Assembly (NCBI GenBank): GCA_945937975.1
Contig: CAMEUD010000036.1
Span: 1 to 10,899 of the forward strand
DNA: 10,899 nt
Direction: 5' to 3'
From: an uncultured Clostridia bacterium
Lineage (GTDB): Bacteria; Bacillota; Clostridia; Christensenellales; UBA1242
Position numbers and translations under genes: made by a program. Below the pieces are notes generated by a model. The model saw only the letters and a list, made by a program, of their open reading frames with translations, ran no database searches and was not told where the DNA came from. Shown in pieces: positions 6,258-10,899 of the stretch (position 1 is the first letter of the stretch; each line of letters begins with the position of its first letter).

Positions 6258-7106
6258 ATGAAAACAAAATTTAATTTTATTTTTGCTATAATTTTATTAA
6301 GCATTTTTATTATCCCTTTTTTTGCCTGTGCAGGTTGCAAAAATACTCCACAAGATGTTGATGTTATACTGCTTTCTGGACAATCTAATATGGTTGGAGT
6401 ATCAGAGCGAAGCGAACTTAAAAATGTATGTGGTGAAGATATTTACAATGAACTAATAAATGGTTATGACAACATAGAAATGTGTGTTCAAATTCACTCA
6501 CCTGAATCTGCATTTATACCATTTACAAAATACACTCTTGGACTTGGTACACAAAGTGAACAGTATTTTGGTTTGGAAGTTGGTATTTGCAAAACATTAA
6601 ATGAATATTTGCCAAATAGAAAAATATTTTTGATAAAATGTGGTATTGGTGGTTCTTCAATTTATGAACACTGGCAAAAAGATTGCTATATTTATCAATT
6701 ATTTGAAAAAACAATTCAAAAAAGTTTGGACTATATAAAATCATTGAACTACAACCCAAAAATAAAAGCAATGTGTTGGATGCAAGGCGAATCTGATTAT
6801 GGTGGTTATGAACAATATTATTACGATTGTTTGGTGAATTTAAAAACAAACTTAACAAACACTTTTAGTGATTATATGGAAAACTTTGCATTTATTGACA
6901 CAACAATCCAATTTGATGGAGAAATTAATGAAGCAAAGAAAAAATTTGCACTTCTTCCAAACAATTATTATATTGACACCGACATTATGGGAATTGTTGA
7001 ACCAAATGTAAAAGGTTTAATCCTTGGCAACCCTATGCACCACAACGCAAAAAGCGAATATCTTTTGGGACAACTTTTTGGAAGAAAACTTGTTGGACTT
7101 ATATAA
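6258..7106 (+). CDS. SGNH/SASA-type carbohydrate esterase, predicted lipoprotein
   Basis: A 282-residue exported SGNH-fold esterase of the sialate O-acetylesterase-like (SASA) group, which removes acyl groups from sugars. The N-terminus is a signal peptide with a lipobox-like C-A-G-C, where Cys27 would be lipidated (Cys at -3 is unusual). Block I is G-Q-S-N-M with nucleophile Ser43; G-I-G-G-S-S lies at 129-134; W-M-Q-G-E-S-D, a hallmark of the group, lies at 174-180; the catalytic His is His261. Three residues before it, where the family normally has Asp, there is Asn258, so catalysis may rest on a Ser-His pair. The start at 6258 is chosen because the signal peptide begins there and the next Met is inside block I; there is no ribosome binding site. 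It is divergent from another lipoprotein gene and ends in a strong terminator. A xylan or host-glycan acetylesterase is plausible; the substrate is not determined. Confidence 0.83.
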   Translation: MKTKFNFIFAIILLSIFIIPFFACAGCKNTPQDVDVILLSGQSNMVGVSERSELKNVCGEDIYNELINGYDNIEMCVQIHSPESAFIPFTKYTLGLGTQSEQYFGLEVGICKTLNEYLPNRKIFLIKCGIGGSSIYEHWQKDCYIYQLFEKTIQKSLDYIKSLNYNPKIKAMCWMQGESDYGGYEQYYYDCLVNLKTNLTNTFSDYMENFAFIDTTIQFDGEINEAKKKFALLPNNYYIDTDIMGIVEPNVKGLILGNPMHHNAKSEYLLGQLFGRKLVGLI

Positions 7107-7135
7107 AAAAGTTAGAGAGAAATCTCTAACTTTTT
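7106..7135. terminator. Bidirectional terminator between the esterase gene and serS
   Basis: A perfect 13-bp stem (7106-7118 with 7123-7135; GTTAGAGA core, A/T outer pairs) with a GAAA loop on the plus strand. The T runs on both sides let it stop the esterase transcript and, from the other strand, the serS transcript. Its first base is the last base of the esterase stop codon. Confidence 0.92.
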
Positions 7136-7272
7136 GTTATTATTGAGTCAACACACAAAGTGCCTGAAATTACTTTTATTGAAACAATATGTCCAGTATT
7201 TTGCAAACCAGTGATTGAATATATACATTCTCTTTGCCCACTATTATTTAGGTCAATAGTCTTTGTAACACC
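7126..7272 (-). pseudogene. Remnant of a beta-sandwich domain, in frame behind the serS stop codon
   Basis: Directly after the serS TAA, the same frame stays open for 48 codons to a TAG at 7126-7128 inside the terminator stem. The encoded peptide starts G-V-T-K-T-I-D-L and continues with I-Y-S-I-T-G-L, G-H-I-V-S-I-K-V and C-V-D-S-I. This is the alternating strand pattern (K-T-x-D-L ... Y-x-x-x-G-L-x-x-G-x-H-x-x-x-I-x-V ... V-D) typical of the last strands of carbohydrate-binding or Ig-like beta-sandwich modules at the C-terminus of secreted clostridial proteins. There is no ATG in frame and no ribosome binding site, so it cannot be expressed alone. SerRS itself ends normally before it. I read it as a coding relic now serving as serS 3' UTR. 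Match by eye only. Confidence 0.5.
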
Positions 7273-8553
7273 TTATTTTACTGGATAAATCTTTTCCATT
7301 CCACCCATATATTTTCTCAAAGCTTCTGGAATTGTTACACTGCCATCTGCATTTTGACATTGTTCAACAATTGCAGGCAAGACTCTGCTTGTTGCAAGTC
7401 CTGAAGCGTTAAGTGTGTGGCAGAATTTAATTTTTCCTGTTTCTTTATCTTTGTAACGAATATTACCCCTTCTTGCTTGGTAATCATTTGCGTTACTTGC
7501 CGATGAAACTTCTTTATAAATTCCCATACTTGGAATCCATACTTCAATGTCATATGTTCTTGCCATTGAGTGAGAGCAATCTCCTGCTGCAAGTTTACTT
7601 AATCTAAAATGAAGTCCAAGACCTTCAACCAATTTGCAAGCCTTGTCAACCAATTCTTCAAAACTTTGCTTTGAATTTTTTTCTGTTGCATATTGGAACA
7701 TTTCAACTTTGTTAAATTGATAACCCCTTATCATACCCCTTTCTTCTGTTCTGTATGAACCTGCTTCACAACGATAGCAAGGAGTGTATGCAAATAATTT
7801 TTCTGGTAAATCTTCTTCTTTTAATATTTCATTTCTATGATAGTTTACAAGAGCAGTTTCTGCTGTTGGAAGAATGAATTTCTTTGGTTCAACACCTTCA
7901 AGCCAAAAAACATCTTGTTTGAATTTTGGGAATTGACCTGCAACAAATCCACTTTCTTCATTAAGAATATGTGGTGGCAAAATAAATTTGTAACCATCTG
8001 CAATATGTGTGTCAATAAAGTAATTAAGAAGTGCCCATTCAAGTCTTGCACCAAGTCCTGTATAGAACCATGTGCCTCTGCCACTTACTTTTGCTGCTCT
8101 ATCATAATCAATAAGTCCCAAACTTTCACAAAGTTCAACATGGTCTTTTGGTTTGAAATCATATTTTCTTGGTTCGCCAAACATTTTTATAACTTTGTTA
8201 TTTTCTTTTTCCCCTGGGAGCAAGTCATCATCAGGAATATTTGGAAGTGGTGCAATAAAGTTAAAAATGCCATCTTCAAGTTCTTTTAACTTATCATCAT
8301 ATTTTGCAATCTCAACATTCATTTCTTTTACTTTTGCAAATATTTCTTCAACATTGCCACCTTGCTTTTTAATTACAGGAACGCTTGCTGATAATTGATT
8401 TTTTTCTTTCTTTAAATCTTCGGCTTTAACTATAAGTTGTTTTCTTTGATTATACATATCAATAAGTGGTGCAAAATCAACATCAAAACCTTTTTTTGTT
8501 AAAGCATCATGAACATATTTTGTTTCGTTTACAATTTTATTAATGTCTAACAT
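7273..8553 (-). CDS. serS: Seryl-tRNA synthetase
   Basis: A full-length, 426-residue class IIa synthetase that charges tRNA-Ser with serine in the cytosol. The N-terminal long coiled-coil arm (about 25-100) binds the tRNA-Ser variable arm. The T-A-E serine-site motif is at 230-232. Motif 2 runs from Arg261 through the E-A-G-S and E-R-G-M-I-R-G-Y-Q-F segment to about 286. The S-S-x-S-N block is at 350-354. Motif 3 contains A-S-G-L-A-T-S-R (Arg390), and the C-terminus ends after P-E-A-L-R-K-Y-M-G-G, as usual. AGGAG lies 6 bases before the ATG at 8553. The leader is too short for a T-box riboswitch, and none is seen. A tRNA-Ser gene is 5 kb away, apparently unlinked transcriptionally. It is divergent from the Na/Pi transporter gene. 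Confidence 0.98.
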   Translation of the reverse strand: MLDINKIVNETKYVHDALTKKGFDVDFAPLIDMYNQRKQLIVKAEDLKKEKNQLSASVPVIKKQGGNVEEIFAKVKEMNVEIAKYDDKLKELEDGIFNFIAPLPNIPDDDLLPGEKENNKVIKMFGEPRKYDFKPKDHVELCESLGLIDYDRAAKVSGRGTWFYTGLGARLEWALLNYFIDTHIADGYKFILPPHILNEESGFVAGQFPKFKQDVFWLEGVEPKKFILPTAETALVNYHRNEILKEEDLPEKLFAYTPCYRCEAGSYRTEERGMIRGYQFNKVEMFQYATEKNSKQSFEELVDKACKLVEGLGLHFRLSKLAAGDCSHSMARTYDIEVWIPSMGIYKEVSSASNANDYQARRGNIRYKDKETGKIKFCHTLNASGLATSRVLPAIVEQCQNADGSVTIPEALRKYMGGMEKIYPVK

Positions 8554-8571
8554 AATTATCTCCTATGTTAA

Positions 8572-8600
8572 ATTATAGACTATTAAGATATAAATTGCAA
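8572..8600 (-). promoter_or_regulatory. Promoter of serS
   Basis: TTGCAA (8595-8600), a 17-base spacer and TATAAT (8572-8577) on the minus strand, giving a leader of only about 12-15 bases that still contains the AGGAG site (8560-8564). Confidence 0.7.
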
Positions 8601-8672
8601 ATAAATAGACAAAAAACAATAATCTAAAAATATTTTTTATTAAATTTGTTTTTTGTTTTTACACTAATTTTA

Positions 8673-8678
8673 TATAAT
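8673..8678 (+). promoter_or_regulatory. Likely -10 box of the Na/Pi cotransporter gene
   Basis: TATAAT at 8673-8678 lies 27 bases before the ATG. The best -35-like sequences (TTGTTT at 8653 or 8646) are at poor distances, so the promoter is uncertain. Confidence 0.35.
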
Positions 8679-8705
8679 AATCTTATATAGTTATTGGAGC
8701 AAAAT

Positions 8706-10319
8706 ATGATAGTACAATTTTTATGTGGAATAGGTATACTCCTTTTTGGTGTAAGCGTTATGAGTTCTTCATTTGAAAAATTATGTGGAGCAAACTTTAA
8801 ACACAAAATTGCAAAATATGGCAACAGCAAAGCAAAAAACGCATTGATTGGTTTTGGTCTTGATATGGTTATGCAATCAAGCACAGCATCTGTTTCCCTT
8901 ATTATGGGATTATGTGGAGCTGGTGTTTTAACCTTGGCACAAACGATTGCAATTATGATGGGAACAAACATTGCAAGTGCTGTTTCAGTTTTTTGGGTTG
9001 CACTTCAAGGTGTAAACATTGTTAGTTATTTTGGACTTTTGATTGTTGTTGGATTTTTTATAAAGTTATTTGCAAAATCAAATACAATGAAAAACTTTGG
9101 AATGTGCCTTTGTGGATTTGGACTTATCTTTTGTGGTATGGAATATATGGGAATTGCAACAAAAGAATTAAGTTCAAGTCAAGGATTTGTGGACTTTTTC
9201 TTTAAAATCAATAACCCTTGGATACTATTCTTTCTTGGTTTGCTTCTATCTGCACTACTTAATAGTTCACTTGGAACAACAGCGATTGTTGCATCAATTA
9301 TGACATCAAATCCCGAACTTTTGTCAGTTCACAATGCAAGTTATATAATCTTTGCAATGAATGTTGGCACTTGCTTTACTTTGATTTTGATTGGGCTTAC
9401 AAGTAAAAATAAGCAATCACTAAAAGTTAGTTTAAGTTACTTTATATTTAACTTGGTAGGTGCAATAATATTCTGCCTTATTTCAATTTATGATTGGATA
9501 ACTCCTGTAACTTTATTTATTGGCGACCAAACATTAAAAATTATTTTTGTAAACATAATATTTAATGTTATAACACTTGCAATTTTGTTGCCTTTTACAA
9601 ATCAAATAGCAAAACTTCTTGACAAAATTATACCAGACAAAAAACAAGATAAATTTGAAAACATATCTTCTCTCCCAACCCTTGGATATATTCAACTTGG
9701 TTCAAACTCAATTTCTTATTTTAAAGAAACTTGCCGAACACTTGAATATGCAATGGACTATACAAAACATTCTTCAAAAAATAGAAAAAATATTATTCTA
9801 TCACACGCTAATAATATGGTTGTTATGTCAAAAGAAATGAACAAAAAACTTTTTGAACTTGGTGGAGATTATTCTTTTGAAAATGAAAAAGAAATGCATG
9901 ATATAAATAATATGTTTATTGGAATAGAAAAAGCCAATGTAAATATTGAAAAATTAGTTAATTCTTGTGAATATAATAATAAAAAAGTAAAATTTAATGA
10001 AAATCAACAAAATATTTTGAATGAAATGCAAAAAGTTGTTTTAGAAAACATTTCTCTTTCAAGAACAATCGTATCTAACTCACTTACAAATGGTAGCAAA
10101 ATTGAACAACAAGATGTCCAAAAAATTGTTGATAATATGGCAAAAATTACTGCACTTAAAGTTGATGCAAAAAAATCAATTATTTTGGAAAATAACGGAA
10201 GTAGCCTAGACAAATTAACTTGTTACCTTAATGTTATAAATTACTTTGAAGAAATAACAACAAATCTTACAGATATAATTCTTAGCATTGCAAATATAGA
10301 AACAAAAAAAGATATTTAG
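8706..10319 (+). CDS. Na+/phosphate cotransporter family protein with PhoU-like C-terminal domain
   Basis: A 537-residue protein of the PNaS (Na/Pi cotransporter II, NptA/YjbB-like) family, which imports or exports phosphate with sodium. The membrane part (about 1-310) contains two inverted repeats. The first has the hallmark Q-S-S-T-A (57-61) and G-T-N (86-88). In the second the motif is changed to N-S-S-L-G-T-T-A (186-193), followed by N-V-G-T (219-222). Residues about 330-537 are cytosolic and helical, in the place of the PhoU-like domain that this family commonly carries for regulation. The ATG at 8706 is chosen over an upstream in-frame TTG (8694) because GGAG (8696-8699) lies 6 bases before it and overlaps the TTG. 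It is divergent from serS and convergent with a two-gene operon, with which it shares a terminator. Transport direction and ion use are inferred from the family. Confidence 0.9.
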   Translation: MIVQFLCGIGILLFGVSVMSSSFEKLCGANFKHKIAKYGNSKAKNALIGFGLDMVMQSSTASVSLIMGLCGAGVLTLAQTIAIMMGTNIASAVSVFWVALQGVNIVSYFGLLIVVGFFIKLFAKSNTMKNFGMCLCGFGLIFCGMEYMGIATKELSSSQGFVDFFFKINNPWILFFLGLLLSALLNSSLGTTAIVASIMTSNPELLSVHNASYIIFAMNVGTCFTLILIGLTSKNKQSLKVSLSYFIFNLVGAIIFCLISIYDWITPVTLFIGDQTLKIIFVNIIFNVITLAILLPFTNQIAKLLDKIIPDKKQDKFENISSLPTLGYIQLGSNSISYFKETCRTLEYAMDYTKHSSKNRKNIILSHANNMVVMSKEMNKKLFELGGDYSFENEKEMHDINNMFIGIEKANVNIEKLVNSCEYNNKKVKFNENQQNILNEMQKVVLENISLSRTIVSNSLTNGSKIEQQDVQKIVDNMAKITALKVDAKKSIILENNGSSLDKLTCYLNVINYFEEITTNLTDIILSIANIETKKDI

Positions 10320-10339
10320 GATTACCTAAATATCTTTTT
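10304..10339. terminator. Bidirectional terminator overlapping both gene ends
   Basis: A perfect 15-bp inverted repeat (10306-10320 with 10325-10339) with a 4-base loop (ATTA). It contains the last codons and the stop of the Na/Pi gene and of the convergent small membrane protein gene. The T runs at both ends suit termination on either strand. Confidence 0.85.
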
Positions 10340-10511
10340 CTTCATTTTTATATTTTTCTTTATTTTCTTCAAATTGTTTTATTCTTTTGTCTAATTCGTT
10401 CTTTGTCCTAAAATAATTTATTATCATAATAACAAGAGCAATAAGCGAAACAAGCAAAGTTGTTCCACCAATTATCCAAGATATTAAATTTAATGTTGAT
10501 GTAAGTAACAT
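10326..10511 (-). CDS. Small single-pass membrane protein, 61 residues
   Basis: A short protein with one hydrophobic segment (about residues 8-33), followed by R-T-K and a highly charged, probably helical tail rich in Lys and Glu. This suggests an N-out/C-in membrane anchor with a cytosolic tail. I do not recognise a family. The ATG at 10511 is only 2 bases after the stop of the upstream FAD-dependent dehydrogenase gene, and its AGGAG ribosome binding site lies in the last codons of that gene, so it is very likely cotranscribed and translationally coupled. That coupling and the good ribosome binding site argue that it is real despite its size. Confidence 0.7.
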   Translation of the reverse strand: MLLTSTLNLISWIIGGTTLLVSLIALVIMIINYFRTKNELDKRIKQFEENKEKYKNEEKDI

Positions 10512-10513
10512 AT

Positions 10514-10899
10514 TTATTCTCCTTTTAACTTTTTATAAATATGTGAGCAAATTTTTATGGCATCTTGAGCGCTCGATATTATACCCCCTGCATATCCTGC
10601 ACCTTCGCCACAAGGATACACACCTTTTATATTGCTACAAAAATCTTCATCCCTTATTATTGTAACAGGGCTTGAACTTCTTGTTTCTACACCAATTAAA
10701 ACATCATCATCTTGCGCAAAACCTTTATATTTTTTATTAAAGTCCAAAAGTCCAAGTTTTAAACTTTCATAAACAAAATCTGGCAAACAATTTTTTAGTT
10801 CAACAAACTTATAGTTTGGTTTGTAAGAACATTCGCCCATATTTTGTTTGTTATATAAAAATGAACCAACCGTTTGAACTGGTGCATTATAATTTGCAC
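10514..10899 (-). CDS. FAD-dependent dehydrogenase, COG2509-like, C-terminal part
   Basis: The C-terminal 127 residues of a flavoprotein whose reading frame stays open to the right window edge. An internal Met at 10840 is not the start, since the upstream residues A-P-V-Q-T-V-G match the family. It resembles the NAD(FAD)-utilising dehydrogenases of COG2509: G-V-E-T-R-S-S-S-P-V, then the R-D-E segment and the hallmark Y-P-C-G-E-G-A-G-Y-A-G-G-I, which forms the C-terminal FAD contact. Members are about 450-550 residues long and soluble; their physiological substrate is not well defined. The stop at 10514 is followed after 2 bases by the small membrane protein gene. The family assignment from this motif is confident. 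Confidence 0.9.
   Translation of the reverse strand, partial: ANYNAPVQTVGSFLYNKQNMGECSYKPNYKFVELKNCLPDFVYESLKLGLLDFNKKYKGFAQDDDVLIGVETRSSSPVTIIRDEDFCSNIKGVYPCGEGAGYAGGIISSAQDAIKICSHIYKKLKGE

Noticed and set aside
7837..8289. Cys- and Phe-rich 150-codon open frame on the plus strand
   Set aside because: It lies entirely antisense to serS and its composition is that of reverse-complemented coding sequence.
8694..8705. TTG start for the Na/Pi cotransporter
   Set aside because: The TTG overlaps the GGAG ribosome binding site of the ATG at 8706, which gives a normal N-terminus.
8554..8705. T-box riboswitch upstream of serS
   Set aside because: The leader is only 12-15 bases from a good promoter, with no T-box sequence or specifier stem.
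8624..8971. 115-codon minus-strand frame over the start of the Na/Pi gene
   Set aside because: Antisense to well-conserved membrane repeats of the transporter; no ribosome binding site.

Overview
The window is AT-rich DNA from a low-GC Gram-positive bacterium, most likely an uncultured Clostridia-type Firmicute. The signs are A/T-rich codon use, strong AGGAG-type ribosome binding sites, sigma-A-like promoters (TTGACA/TATAAT), a tRNA gene with CCA encoded, lipobox signal peptides, and an RsgI-type domain of the kind known mainly from clostridia and bacilli. No insertion sequence, phage gene or CRISPR array was seen, and no gene-free stretch exceeds 300 bases. The window looks mainly chromosomal and housekeeping, with several cell-surface genes.

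Layout, left to right. (1) Positions 1-1723, minus strand: a DASS/SLC13-like anion transporter followed 8 bases later by a chorismate mutase domain gene that runs off the left edge. (2) 1729-2379, minus: a Nudix hydrolase and, upstream of it behind a terminator, a tRNA-Ser(GCU) with its own strong promoter. (3) 2471-4805: a membrane-bound family 2 glycosyltransferase (minus), ending in a long hairpin terminator, divergent from an unrecognised 266-residue cytosolic protein (plus). (4) 4895-7106: two divergent predicted lipoproteins. The minus-strand one carries an RsgI-like periplasmic domain fused to a long helical region. The plus-strand one is an SGNH/SASA-type esterase whose promoter places transcription start at or within a base or two of its ATG. 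(5) 7126-8553, minus: serS, followed in frame after its stop by a 48-codon remnant of a beta-sandwich domain. (6) 8706-10319, plus: a Na/Pi cotransporter with a PhoU-like tail. (7) 10326-10899, minus: a small single-pass membrane protein translationally coupled to the 3' end of a COG2509-type FAD-dependent dehydrogenase that runs off the right edge.

Genes are mostly monocistronic or in two-gene operons. Convergent junctions are closed by bidirectional hairpin terminators (4840-4869, 7106-7135, 10304-10339). At the last one, the palindrome encodes the same C-terminal Lys-Asp-Ile-stop for both converging genes.

I do not see a multi-gene defence or mobile system. The observations most worth follow-up are the RsgI-type autocleavage motif on a stand-alone lipoprotein, the apparently leaderless esterase mRNA, the coding remnant behind serS, and the palindromic shared gene end.
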